Shown here: positions 17,147 through 25,218 of the stretch, piece by piece
Position numbering within the stretch: position 1 is the stretch's first letter
Layout of the letters: every line of letters starts with the position of its first letter
Source: Flavivirga eckloniae
Lineage (GTDB): Bacteria; Bacteroidota; Bacteroidia; Flavobacteriales; Flavobacteriaceae
DNA length: 64,000 bases
Assembly: GCF_002886045.1 (NCBI RefSeq)
Contig: NZ_CP025791.1
Location: 890,001 to 954,000, forward strand
Direction: 5' to 3'
Translations under genes and position numbers: made by a program
The notes under the pieces: model-generated
Seen by the model: only the letters and a program-made list of their open reading frames with translations
Database searches by the model: none
What the model was told of the DNA's origin: nothing

Positions 17147-18103
17147 TTATTTATTTAGTTTTGATTCTGTTTCTTCTGGATCTAAATATTTCGGAATACC
17201 ATTTTTTCCTATATCATTTGTCGGGTCTCCATCTCCATCTATATCTTCATTAATGGTTAATATACCATCACCATCATCGTCTGAGTCTACAAAATTAAAT
17301 TTTGGAGTAAACCCATTGATTTCTAAATCGTTATCTGTATTTTCATCAAATAAATTTCCATCACCATCTACATCTTCTAAATAAGAAGGTATTCCATCAT
17401 TATCGTGATCATTTTGAGTTGTTTGTAATAATTCAAACTTATAAATGAGTGGCGAATATTGCGGAATCGTTGATCCAAATGGTGGGGATGCAAAATACGC
17501 TAGTCCTGATGGTAAAAACATAACCCCTATGCCTTGCCCCCGAAAACTAACTGTGCCATCTGTATTCTCAATAAAGTCTTTTGAAACATTAAATAGAGGA
17601 AATACTTTGCCCCATCCAGGCATTTCTCCTGTTAAATCAAAAGTTATCGGGTTTATGGCACTGTCAAAAACAGTATTACTTACATATCTCCCTTCATGTA
17701 CTATCAATACATTATCTGCAAATTCTGGCGATTCTGTCCCTGTGCCTTGTTTTAATTTAAGTAAATAATATTCATATTCTATATCTGCAAAATTAATACT
17801 TATGGTTTCCAGATTGGTTGCATCTTTCAATAATGTGTTTCCATCTGGAGCAGTTGTAGTTCCTTCGGGAAGTTTTGTAATAACTATATCCTTAATAGTT
17901 GGATGTTCAATCGCTTCAAAAGCACTTGAATTATAATAATGAGTTGCTAAATAATCCAACAAAACCGCTTTATCTGCAACTTGTTGCTCTGCTCTGTCTC
18001 TAACTGGAACAGGTTCAATAGTTTCTCCATCGTCATCTTTATTACAAGACAAAAAACAAGTTACCAAGCATAATGTAATAAAAGCTATTTTTCTTAATTT
18101 CAT
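17147..18103 (-). CDS. Surface lipoprotein, FKBP-like plus calcium-repeat tail
   Basis: 318 residues from ATG 18103, which gives a clean lipoprotein signal with Cys20 (CFLSC); a longer in-frame start at 18157 would bury it. Cys is followed by NKDDDGE, a K-(D/E) rich surface-export signal as in Capnocytophaga and Flavobacterium. Residues about 120-225 resemble an FKBP-type peptidyl-prolyl isomerase (VFDSAINPITFDLTG, MPGWGKVFPLF, LPSGLAYFASPPFG, SPLIYKFELL). The C-terminal 90 residues are thrombospondin type 3-like calcium repeats (DHDNDGIPSYLEDVDGDG, DSDDDGDGILTINEDIDGDG). Flavobacteria have several such isomerase lipoproteins; whether this one is catalytic is uncertain. Confidence 0.85.
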   Translation of the reverse strand: MKLRKIAFITLCLVTCFLSCNKDDDGETIEPVPVRDRAEQQVADKAVLLDYLATHYYNSSAFEAIEHPTIKDIVITKLPEGTTTAPDGNTLLKDATNLETISINFADIEYEYYLLKLKQGTGTESPEFADNVLIVHEGRYVSNTVFDSAINPITFDLTGEMPGWGKVFPLFNVSKDFIENTDGTVSFRGQGIGVMFLPSGLAYFASPPFGSTIPQYSPLIYKFELLQTTQNDHDNDGIPSYLEDVDGDGNLFDENTDNDLEINGFTPKFNFVDSDDDGDGILTINEDIDGDGDPTNDIGKNGIPKYLDPEETESKLNK

Positions 18104-18230
18104 ATTTGTTTTTATTTGCTGTTTAGAACGACCATATTGATGGTTCGCAGAGTACAAATGTTACATTCATTTAATCAACTAGCTTTCCTTTTAAAAGTTT
18201 AAGCTATGAATGTCCCAATATTGCTTATTT

Positions 18231-18264
18231 TTGGTGCGCAAGATACAATTTTTAAATAATTTTG
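18231..18264 (+). promoter_or_regulatory. Predicted promoter of the S4 gene
   Basis: TTGG at 18231-18234 and TAATTTTG at 18257-18264 (match to TAnnTTTG), spacing 22 after the TTGG. The ATG is 36 bases downstream of the -10. Confidence 0.55.
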
Positions 18265-18299
18265 CACAAGAACATTAACGTAGTTTTTAGAATAATTGT

Positions 18300-18671
18300 A
18301 TGCGAATTGATAAGTATTTATGGTGTATTAGGTATTACAAAACAAGAACTCTTGCTACTACCGCCTGTAAAAAAGGTCAAGTACGGGTCAATAAAGAAAT
18401 TGTTAAACCAAGCAGAGAGGTCTATGCACTAGATACCATTGAATTAAGGAAAAACCAAATAAACTATAAGCTTGTTGTAAATGATATTCCGCAAAGCAGA
18501 GTTGGTGCTAAACTTGTTGATATTTACAGAACAGATATAACGCCAAAAGAGCAATTTGAAGCTCAAGAGCTTTTAAAGTATTCGAAGGATTATTATAGAA
18601 AAAAAGGGATTGGCAGGCCTACTAAAAAAGATAGAAGGGATATTGATAGTTTTACAGATGAAAATGAGTAA
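18300..18671 (+). CDS. S4-domain RNA-binding protein (Hsp15-like)
   Basis: 123 residues. An N-terminal S4 domain (residues 1-65): MRIDKYLWCIRYYKTRTLA, ACKKGQVRVNKEIVKPSREV, LDTIELRKN. A basic, probably disordered C-terminus (YYRKKGIGRPTKKDRRD) follows, as in Hsp15/HslR, which binds stalled 50S subunits carrying peptidyl-tRNA and helps recycle them. Function inferred from domain only. The next gene, a phosphoribosyltransferase, starts 30 bases downstream on the same strand and is probably co-transcribed. Confidence 0.88.
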   Translation: MRIDKYLWCIRYYKTRTLATTACKKGQVRVNKEIVKPSREVYALDTIELRKNQINYKLVVNDIPQSRVGAKLVDIYRTDITPKEQFEAQELLKYSKDYYRKKGIGRPTKKDRRDIDSFTDENE

Positions 18672-18701
18672 TTTTACCCTTTAATTTTAGAATTGACTAT
18701 T

Positions 18702-19205
18702 ATGGCTGTTAAGAATAATATCATCCTTAATCATAACGAAATAAACAATAAGATAAGACGTATTGCTTTTCAGATATACGAAAGCAATGTAAATGAAAAA
18801 GAAGTTATTCTAGCCGGTATTGATAAAAACGGATACATATTTGCTAAAAAATTAAAAACGGCACTACAGAAAATATCTGAAATACAGCCAACACTTTGTA
18901 AAGTTAGTATTGATAAAAAGAATCCTTCCTCAGATATAAAAACATCTATTTCACCTGAAGACTACAAAAATAAATCTTTGGTGCTTGTTGATGATGTTTT
19001 AAATTCTGGTACTACTTTAATTTATGGTGTTAAACATTTTTTAAATGTTCCTTTAAAACAGTTTAAAACGGCTGTTTTAGTGAATAGAAATCATAAAAAG
19101 TATCCTGTTAAGGCAGATTTTAAAGGCATTTCATTATCTACCTCCTTACATGAACATGTTAATGTGGTTTTAGAGGGTAAGACTTTCGAGGCTGTTTTAG
19201 AATAG
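18702..19205 (+). CDS. Phosphoribosyltransferase family protein
   Basis: 167 residues from ATG 18702; a TTG three codons earlier is a weaker alternative. The PRPP-binding motif LVLVDDVLNSGTTL is at about residues 92-105 and the type I PRTase hood is short. EVILAGIDKNGYIFAKKL near the N-terminus resembles PyrR and other small pyrimidine-type PRTases. The base specificity cannot be told; homologs are commonly just called phosphoribosyltransferase. Its 3' end overlaps the convergent aroK by 9 bases. Confidence 0.85.
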   Translation: MAVKNNIILNHNEINNKIRRIAFQIYESNVNEKEVILAGIDKNGYIFAKKLKTALQKISEIQPTLCKVSIDKKNPSSDIKTSISPEDYKNKSLVLVDDVLNSGTTLIYGVKHFLNVPLKQFKTAVLVNRNHKKYPVKADFKGISLSTSLHEHVNVVLEGKTFEAVLE

Positions 19206-19718
19206 CTGTAAAACCAATTCTTCAATAATATCTTCTTCTGTTTTATTATCTGATGTTATGGTAACTTCAGATAAACTATAAAATGGGGAACGTTCGAAAA
19301 GATGCTTTCCTATAAACTCTGCTAGTAATTCCTCGGTTTCAATATGCGAGATTAACGGACGTTTACTTTTTTCATCTTTCAGCCTTGCTACTAAAGTTGG
19401 TATGGATGCTTTTAAATAAATGCTTTTTGCGTGAGTGGCTTGTTTAAGTATATCCATATTATTTCCATAACATGGTGTTCCTCCCCCTAACGATAAAACC
19501 AGATTGGTTTTGCTATCTAAAAGTTCCTTAAGGTATAATGTTTCGGTTTTCCTAAAATATAGTTCTCCCTTAGATTTAAAAATATCACTAACAAGCAATT
19601 GTTCTTTTTCTTCTATATAATCATCCAGGTCTATAAAATCGTAGTTTAATTTGTTTGCCAATATTCTACCCAAAGTTGACTTTCCTGAAGCCATATACCC
19701 AATTAAAACTACAATCAT
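19197..19718 (-). CDS. aroK: Shikimate kinase
   Basis: 173 residues. Phosphorylates shikimate with ATP in chorismate and aromatic amino acid synthesis. Walker A GYMASGKST at residues 7-15 (Lys13; Ala replaces the usual glycine in the middle), shikimate-binding FIDLDDYIEE around residue 32, FRKTE with the conserved Arg, LSLGGGTP, and the lid region KRPLISH. Length normal. Overlaps the convergent phosphoribosyltransferase by 9 bases. Confidence 0.95.
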   Translation of the reverse strand: MIVVLIGYMASGKSTLGRILANKLNYDFIDLDDYIEEKEQLLVSDIFKSKGELYFRKTETLYLKELLDSKTNLVLSLGGGTPCYGNNMDILKQATHAKSIYLKASIPTLVARLKDEKSKRPLISHIETEELLAEFIGKHLFERSPFYSLSEVTITSDNKTEEDIIEELVLQLF

Positions 19719-19793
19719 TTTCTCGCTATAAATTGATTATTAAAAACATACATTTTAGCGGTGCAAAAAAACAAATTTTTTTTTAAAAAAGTA

Positions 19794-19823
19794 TTGTTTA
19801 ATTAATAAAACGTTCTATATTTG
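19794..19823 (+). promoter_or_regulatory. Near-consensus promoter of first tRNA-Lys
   Basis: TTG at 19794-19796, exactly 19 bases, then TATATTTG at 19816-19823: a textbook Bacteroidota sigma-factor promoter (TTTG-N19-TAnnTTTG). The tRNA begins 43 bases downstream. Confidence 0.85.
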
Positions 19824-19866
19824 CACCCGCTAACAACAAACAAAGTGGCGTTAGTGTTGAAATAAT

Positions 19867-19939
19867 GACCTGGTAGCTCAGTTGGTAGAGCATCTCCCTT
19901 TTAAGGAGAGGGTCCTGGGTTCGAGCCCCAGCCCGGTCA
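19867..19939 (+). tRNA. tRNA-Lys (anticodon TTT), copy 1
   Basis: 73-nt cloverleaf: acceptor GACCTGG / CCCGGTC, D arm GCTC-AGTTGGTA-GAGC, anticodon stem TCTCC / GGAGA around loop CTTTTAA (TTT anticodon), variable GGGTC, T arm CTGGG-TTCGAGC-CCCAG, discriminator A. CCA is not encoded. The acceptor stem has a T-C mismatch at pair 5-68. Sequence identical to the second copy 258 bases downstream. Confidence 0.95.
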
Positions 19940-19950
19940 CTTAATTAAAG

Positions 19951-19977
19951 TCCTTCATGGAAATGGAGGATTTTTTA
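19951..19977 (+). terminator. Terminator after first tRNA-Lys
   Basis: TCCTTCAT (19951-19958) pairs with ATGGAGGA (19963-19970), one G-T pair, followed by TTTTTTATTT. It would end the first tRNA transcript before the second promoter. Confidence 0.75.
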
Positions 19978-20048
19978 TTTCCATTAACAAGGGATAGAAG
20001 TTTATCTGATCAAGGCTAATTGTGGATCGAGTAAAAACTCTAGTTAAT

Positions 20049-20081
20049 TTGAATAAAAAAATCTACAGTATTATAAATTTG
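20049..20081 (+). promoter_or_regulatory. Promoter of second tRNA-Lys
   Basis: TTG at 20049-20051 and TAAATTTG at 20074-20081 (spacing 22). The leader after it (ACTAACAACAAACAAAGT) repeats the leader of the first copy almost exactly, so promoter, leader and tRNA were duplicated together. Confidence 0.65.
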
Positions 20082-20124
20082 TAGTTACTAACAACAAACA
20101 AAGTAATGTTAGTATTGAAATATT

Positions 20125-20197
20125 GACCTGGTAGCTCAGTTGGTAGAGCATCTCCCTTTTAAGGAGAGGGTCCTGGGTTCGAGCCCCAGCCCGGTCA
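20125..20197 (+). tRNA. tRNA-Lys (anticodon TTT), copy 2
   Basis: Identical 73-nt sequence to copy 1, including the T5-C68 acceptor mismatch. Flanking leader is similar but not identical. Followed by a strong terminator. Confidence 0.95.
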
Positions 20198-20222
20198 CAA
20201 GAATCTTTCTAAGATTATTCAA

Positions 20223-20256
20223 AAAGCCTGAAAACATAATGTTTTCAGGCTTTTTT
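20223..20256 (+). terminator. Terminator after second tRNA-Lys
   Basis: Perfect stem GCCTGAAAAC (20226-20235) / GTTTTCAGGC (20241-20250), loop ATAAT, followed by TTTTTT. Confidence 0.92.
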
Positions 20257-20496
20257 ATTTTCTTACTTTCAATTGATATCAAATGCTACGGAAATCCAAT
20301 AAGATCATTACGGATCAAGACAAAATAGTAATTTTTTGACAACCCGTTATTTTATTTTAATAATACCTTTACAGAAAATAAAAGGTCTGTACAAAGTTAT
20401 GAGCCTAGCCTCTTTCCTTAGTAATACACAAGTTTTAACTAAGAATAGAAATCTGAATATACCAATGAAATTAAAAACAATAAAAACTAAATAATT

Positions 20497-20835
20497 ATGA
20501 AAAAATCAATTATAAATTTGGCTCTTGCAATATTTTTCGCTCTCAGTTTTTCAACAATATCCTATGCTCAGGTCACAAAGTCGGATGTTGAAAAAATTAT
20601 AACTCTGCAAGAGACTTCACTTGACGAAATTAGCAAAGTTTTCATAAAGAATATTAAGGTATTCTTTGAGAGTGGAAATTCTAAATACGTGTTATACAAA
20701 TATGAAAATCTAAAAATTTCATTAACAGAAACAGGTTTTATTTTCAAAGGAAAAGCTGTCGAATTTTTCCCTTTCTCCTGCATTAAGCAATTAACAATAT
20801 CAGAAAAAGGCTTAACAATAGATCTTCTTGATTAG
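20497..20835 (+). CDS. Small exported protein, unknown
   Basis: 112 residues with a clear signal peptide (1-24, ending SYAQ). The mature 88 residues match no family I recognise; they contain VEKIITLQETSLDEIS and a C-terminal beta-rich half (YVLYKYENLKISLTETG, LTISEKGLTIDLLD). No Cys near the cleavage site, so a soluble periplasmic protein. The next gene is 60 bases downstream on the same strand, and the pair may form an operon. Codon use and A+T richness look like the surroundings. Confidence 0.65.
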   Translation: MKKSIINLALAIFFALSFSTISYAQVTKSDVEKIITLQETSLDEISKVFIKNIKVFFESGNSKYVLYKYENLKISLTETGFIFKGKAVEFFPFSCIKQLTISEKGLTIDLLD

Positions 20836-20895
20836 AATGTGTTTTAATTTAGAGTAAATATATGAAGGCTTCTATTCTTTATAATTCTACGCATT

Positions 20896-21585
20896 ATGAT
20901 GAAAAATAAAAACCAATCTCGTATTAGTTTAATTATTTTAATATTTGTAGCTATATGCTATATAGGTTTTCAACATTATAGTAATTACAAAAAGAAGGAA
21001 AGTTACAAACGCGCCATAGTAAGTGAATTAAGAAAAGGGCTTTGGTATATTGAAGAAGTATTCTATGATAATATTAATCTTGAGAAAAAGGAAACAGATC
21101 AACTTTTTAATTCTTTTCTAGAAGGAAATACGAGCTTAAACGAAGTAAAACTTTTGGATCTTCGAATGCGACTTAGTAACATGTCTTCTATCATACAACT
21201 TCATAGTGATTATTTTAGAAATAAAAATTGGAAAGCAGCACAACAAAGCGGCGTATTATCTCAATTCTCTTTGTACGAATTAAAACAACTTAATTTGGCA
21301 TATAATAAAAGTGAAGAATTAATAGAAATAGGAAAACAAATACAAGAATTTGGTTTTAGGTCGCCTTCCTTTGATGCTATATTTGATAAAAAGATTAGTA
21401 GTAAGTTAGAACTTGAATTTATCTACAAAGCGTATCAAAGACTATTTTTTGATCATTCAAGGATAGTGAAAAGGACTAGATTCGAATACCATGATGCTAT
21501 AAAGATGTTAGACCCTGAAAATGAATACTTAAAACAGTTAATCTCTTTAAAAAATCAGAAAAAAAAGACTAAACAAGACCTATAA
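20896..21585 (+). CDS. Single-pass membrane protein, unknown
   Basis: 229 residues: one N-terminal membrane segment (about residues 9-26, ISLIILIFVAICYIGF) followed by a charged, mostly helical domain facing the periplasm or cytoplasm (about 30-229), and a lysine-rich tail (KNQKKKTKQDL). I recognise no domain. The A+T-rich composition and the lack of similarity to any known family make an accessory gene likely. It follows the small exported protein gene by 60 bases. Confidence 0.6.
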   Translation: MMKNKNQSRISLIILIFVAICYIGFQHYSNYKKKESYKRAIVSELRKGLWYIEEVFYDNINLEKKETDQLFNSFLEGNTSLNEVKLLDLRMRLSNMSSIIQLHSDYFRNKNWKAAQQSGVLSQFSLYELKQLNLAYNKSEELIEIGKQIQEFGFRSPSFDAIFDKKISSKLELEFIYKAYQRLFFDHSRIVKRTRFEYHDAIKMLDPENEYLKQLISLKNQKKKTKQDL

Positions 21586-22015
21586 TCAATAGTATCTTTT
21601 AGAGTGCTGTTAATAATATCCAAAACATTAATATAAAGTATTCTAAAATAAAACCTCACATCGTTAAAGTTCTAAAGAAGTCAATAAGGGTTATAAAATA
21701 AACAGATAAATACTTAAAAGTGGTGCAAATCTAAAAACCCTTCGTTGTATTGTTTCATAGTCTACCTTAAACTCCTCTAATGTACATCAATTAAGAATTA
21801 TAACTTTATCTTATTAAAACCCCTATTATCTGAAAAAGCTAATAATACAGGTAGGCTCTGTGTTATCATGTAAAATATTAGTCAATTTCCGCAACAATTG
21901 TTTTACTATTGGTCTATTTTGTTTTATAGTTAATACGTGATAAAAAGTAATTTTATTACCACAAAATTTCACTTCTAGTTTAATTCACTTTTCTAAAGTA
22001 TTAGCTATAAAATAT
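21586..22015. other. Gene-free spacer ahead of the xylan locus
   Basis: A+T-rich and stop-dense in all frames as far as I can read. GCAACAATT at 21891-21899 resembles the GCAACATAT half-sites near 35601, a possible weak regulator site. No other structure recognised. Confidence 0.4.
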
Positions 22016-22177
22016 ATGATAAAACAAACCTATACCCTTTTGGCTTTTTTCACCCCTACATTTCTTTTTTATGGTTGCAAAAATGAATCAAAACAAATCA
22101 CCCACTGCTTTTTTGACCGAGAAAACAAACCTAAACCAGATTATCGAAGTGTATTAGCCTTAAAAAACAATAACTAA
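22016..22177 (+). pseudogene. Probable GH10 remnant: lipoprotein signal joined to GH10 C-terminus
   Basis: A 53-codon frame from ATG 22016 to TAA 22177. Residues 1-21 look like a lipoprotein signal (LFYGC). The tail FFDRENKPKPDYRSVLALK closely resembles the C-terminal end of GH10 xylanases; the intact GH10 in this window ends YDENYNRKPAYDGFIEALQ, sharing YD/FD, KP and Y at matching positions. The simplest reading is that a GH10 gene at the head of this operon lost its central roughly 400 codons in frame, leaving signal plus tail. It ends 21 bases before the transporter gene. It could still be translated as a short lipopeptide. No similarity search was possible. Confidence 0.5.
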
Positions 22178-22198
22178 CCAAAAATTTAACATCAATAT

Positions 22199-23623
22199 AT
22201 GAATTCTAATACACAGAAATTATCGGTAAAAGAAAAAATTGGGTATGCCCTGGGAGATCTATCGGCTAACTTGATTTTTCAAACCTTAATGACATTTTTA
22301 GCTTTCTTTTATACTGATATTTATAAGATAGCTCCAGAAACGGCAAGTGCTATTATATTTTTTGTTGGTCTTTTTGCTGCTTTGTTTTTTAATCCTGTTA
22401 TGGGTGCTATTGCGGATAGAACCAATACAAAATGGGGTAAATTTAGACCTTGGATTCTTTGGACCACAATTCCTTTTGGTATAATAGCTATACTCACTTT
22501 TAGTACACCAGATTTTAGCCCTACAGGTAAAGTTATTTATGCTGTGGTTACCTATACCCTATTGCTTGTTCTTTACGCAGCAAATAATCTCCCATATTCT
22601 GCACTAAGCGGTGTTATTACAGGAAACATGGCAGAACGAAATAGTATTTCCTCCTATAGGTTTATAGCTGTTATGGTAGCTCAATTTATTATTCAAGTAT
22701 TATTATACCCCATAGTAAATATTGTTGGAGAAGGCGATCAAGCCGTTGGTTTGGAAAAAGTGATGACATTTTTAGTCATAATAGGTACCATATTTCTATT
22801 CATTACGTTTTTTACAACCAAGGAAAGAATACTACCTAAACCTGAGCAAAGATCAAGTATTAAGGAAGATCTAACCGACCTTTTTAAAAATAAACCTTGG
22901 GTTATTATGCTATTTTTAGTAACCCTACTATTCATTTCTCTAGCCTTAAAAGGCGGTATGCTTATATATTATTTTGAAAATTATATAAGCTTACCGCATC
23001 TAACTTCTTTTTTAGAAGGCTTAGGGGTAAATAGCCATGACGATATCGTAGGGTATGGCTTTGGTTTGTTTAATGCTGGTGGTATTATTTTTATGATAGT
23101 TGGCATTATGTTTTCTAAAAGGCTTGCAGATAAATATGGAAAACGAGATGTGTTTGGTATAGGTTTATTACTGGCAACCCTATTCATTATGTTATTTTAT
23201 TTCTATCCGCCAGAATCCATCACATTAATGTTTGTAACCCAAATATGTCATGGTTTCTTTTATGGCATTACAATTCCACTACTTTGGGCAATGATTGCAG
23301 ATGTAGCAGATTACTCCGAATGGAAAAACAATCGTCGTGCTACCGCTATAATTTTTTCAGCTATGATGGTCGGCTTAAAACTAGGGCTTACGTTTGGAAC
23401 CTCATTCGTTACTGGTATCCTAAGTCTTTACAACTATGATTCTACATTAACAACGCAAGCAGCAAGTACTATTAATGGTATTAAACTATCAATTAGCATC
23501 TATGCAGCTATTCCATTTTTAATAGGGCTTGTATCATTATACTTCTATGAAATAAACAAAACAATGGAACTTCAAATTGAATCTGAGCTAAAAGAAAGAA
23601 GAAACATTAAAGTAACTAAATAA
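22199..23623 (+). CDS. GPH-family oligosaccharide symporter
   Basis: 474 residues, about twelve membrane segments. Glycoside-pentoside-hexuronide:cation symporter family of the MFS: KIGYALGDLSANLIFQ at the N-terminus, NPVMGAIADRTNTKWGKFRP in the first cytoplasmic loop (the GKFRPW motif typical of xyloside and melibiose porters), NLPYSALSGVIT in the fourth/fifth segment, and IADVADYSEWKNNRRATAI in the C-half. Predicted to carry xylo-oligosaccharides or xylosides over the inner membrane. It is followed after 4 bases by the cytoplasmic GH43, which would hydrolyse the imported sugar. Confidence 0.92.
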   Translation: MNSNTQKLSVKEKIGYALGDLSANLIFQTLMTFLAFFYTDIYKIAPETASAIIFFVGLFAALFFNPVMGAIADRTNTKWGKFRPWILWTTIPFGIIAILTFSTPDFSPTGKVIYAVVTYTLLLVLYAANNLPYSALSGVITGNMAERNSISSYRFIAVMVAQFIIQVLLYPIVNIVGEGDQAVGLEKVMTFLVIIGTIFLFITFFTTKERILPKPEQRSSIKEDLTDLFKNKPWVIMLFLVTLLFISLALKGGMLIYYFENYISLPHLTSFLEGLGVNSHDDIVGYGFGLFNAGGIIFMIVGIMFSKRLADKYGKRDVFGIGLLLATLFIMLFYFYPPESITLMFVTQICHGFFYGITIPLLWAMIADVADYSEWKNNRRATAIIFSAMMVGLKLGLTFGTSFVTGILSLYNYDSTLTTQAASTINGIKLSISIYAAIPFLIGLVSLYFYEINKTMELQIESELKERRNIKVTK

Positions 23624-23627
23624 AATT

Positions 23628-24650
23628 ATGCCAGAAGAAAGTATAGATAATATCAATTTTGATGATTTAAACAGTCGAGCTATTTCGCAACCCTTGGTAT
23701 CTCACATGTATACAGCAGATCCATCTGCCCATGTGTTCAACGGGAAAATATATATTTATCCATCGCATGACATTGATGCGGGAATTCCGTTTAATGATAA
23801 TGGTGATCACTTCGGAATGGAAGATTATCATGTTATTTCAATGGACTCCATAGATAGTGAAGCCGTTGATAATGGCATGGCATTACACATAAAAGATGTG
23901 CCCTGGGCAGAACGCCAAATGTGGGCTCCCGATGCTGCACATAAAAACGGCACGTATTATTTATTTTTTCCTGCAAGAAGTAAAGATGGTCATTTTAAAA
24001 TAGGTGTCGCTACATCCAAGTCTCCTGTTGGTCCGTTTTCACCTCAACCTGAAGCAATTAAAGGAAGTTACAGTATAGACCCTGCTGTTTTTGAAGATGA
24101 AGACGGTAGTTATTATATGTATTTTGGTGGTATTTGGGGCGGACAACTTCAAAAGTACCGCCATAATATTTACGATGAAGCTAATGAACTACCAAATGCA
24201 AATGAACCTGCTTTATTACCTATTATTGCAAAAATGACTGATGATCTATTAGAGTTTGCAGAAGAACCAAAAGAAATTAAAATTCTGGACAAAAACGGAC
24301 ATTTACTTTTAGAGGGTGATAACAATAGACGTTTTTTTGAAGCCTCCTGGATGCATAAATACAACGGCAAATATTACTTTTCATACTCAACTGGCGACAC
24401 ACATTTTATATGTTATGCTATTGGAGATAATCCTTATGGACCGTTTACTTATGGCGGACGTATTTTAAACCCTGTGGTAGGCTGGACATCCCATCATTCT
24501 ATTTGTGAGGTTGATGGTACATGGTATTTATTCTATCATGACTCTAGCTTATCAAAAGGTATCACGCATCTTCGTTCAATAAAAGTTGCAGAAATAACGT
24601 ATAAAGACGACGGAAACATTGAAACTTTAAATCCTTATAAGTTACCATAG
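23628..24650 (+). CDS. Cytoplasmic GH43 beta-xylosidase/arabinofuranosidase
   Basis: 340 residues without a signal peptide, so cytoplasmic. GH43 five-bladed propeller: catalytic base Asp31 in TADPSAHVFNG, pKa-modulating Asp151 in YSIDPAVFEDEDG, and acid Glu around residue 242 in FFEASWMHKYNG. Other family blocks: YIYPSHDIDAG, ERQMWAPDAAHKNGTYYLFF, GWTSHHSICEVDGTW. Long enough for the catalytic domain only; no carbohydrate-binding module. Paired with the GPH symporter, it most likely removes xylose or arabinose from imported xylo-oligosaccharides. A terminator follows its stop by 27 bases. Specificity between xyloside and arabinoside is not readable. Confidence 0.93.
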   Translation: MPEESIDNINFDDLNSRAISQPLVSHMYTADPSAHVFNGKIYIYPSHDIDAGIPFNDNGDHFGMEDYHVISMDSIDSEAVDNGMALHIKDVPWAERQMWAPDAAHKNGTYYLFFPARSKDGHFKIGVATSKSPVGPFSPQPEAIKGSYSIDPAVFEDEDGSYYMYFGGIWGGQLQKYRHNIYDEANELPNANEPALLPIIAKMTDDLLEFAEEPKEIKILDKNGHLLLEGDNNRRFFEASWMHKYNGKYYFSYSTGDTHFICYAIGDNPYGPFTYGGRILNPVVGWTSHHSICEVDGTWYLFYHDSSLSKGITHLRSIKVAEITYKDDGNIETLNPYKLP

Positions 24651-24676
24651 CATAAGAGGTACCATTTCGAATTAAG

Positions 24677-24709
24677 AAAGCCAGTAATTATATGAATTAC
24701 TGGCTTTTC
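24677..24709 (+). terminator. Terminator of the transporter-GH43 pair
   Basis: Stem AAAGCCAGTAATT (24677-24689) / AATTACTGGCTTT (24695-24707) with loop ATATG and a short T-run. Confidence 0.85.
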
Positions 24710-24825
24710 TATGTACCCACAAATATTAATACATAGATTATAGACATACTTAAAAAATAATTTTATATAAAAAAGTAGACACTAATTTCACTAATTAACG
24801 TGAATCTTTCTTAAGAATTCAAGGT

Positions 24826-24882
24826 GTTCCTCCCTTTTAAAAAGGGAGGTGGATCCCGATGTAATCGGGATTCGGAGGGTTA
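24826..24882. repeat. Double-hairpin dispersed repeat
   Basis: Two adjacent perfect hairpins, CCTCCCTTTT with AAAAGGGAGG (24829-24849) and ATCCCGAT with ATCGGGAT (24853-24871), bounded by GTTCC and CGGAGGGTT. The G+C-rich block stands out in an A+T-rich 660-base gap. The type is known to me as a frequent flavobacterial intergenic repeat. Confidence 0.7.
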
Positions 24883-25137
24883 TATTTGTTTGTTATTTTT
24901 AATAAAACTCCTCTTTCTTCCTATTTTTATCAAAATCGAAATTCATTTCTCGGCTTTAATTTAAAGAGGAGAGCACTGTGACAGTAAAAAAATAGTTCTG
25001 AAACAAGCCTAGGACACACACCGACATAAATTCTCTTATCCAAGTTTCACGTTAATTATCCAACCTACTGGTTTACCAAGTTGAAGTCATATTCATGTTT
25101 ATGTTGGAAATAGATCCCCCAATCACATTGAGATTCT

Positions 25138-25167
25138 ATTCGTGTAAATTTGTGCAATTCGTGTCTT
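25138..25167. repeat. ATTCGTG-type dispersed repeat
   Basis: ATTCGTG-TAAATTTGTG-CAATTCGTGTCTT: three degenerate ATTCGTG units, matching the reverse complement of the ACGAAT repeat at 7271-7298. The rest of the 24710-25218 spacer shows no reading frame. Confidence 0.5.
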
Positions 25168-25218
25168 AATTATCGTTTGATACTCAGGCTCTAGTTTACT
25201 GTCGTAGCTTATACAGAT

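Noticed and set aside
20140-20328. 62-codon frame starting inside the second tRNA-Lys
   Set aside because: It overlaps the tRNA and its terminator; the tRNA explains the sequence.
20896-21585. A phage or integrated element at the tRNA pair
   Set aside because: No integrase, no repeated tRNA 3' end as an attachment site, and no phage-like genes are visible; only the tandem tRNA duplication is supported.
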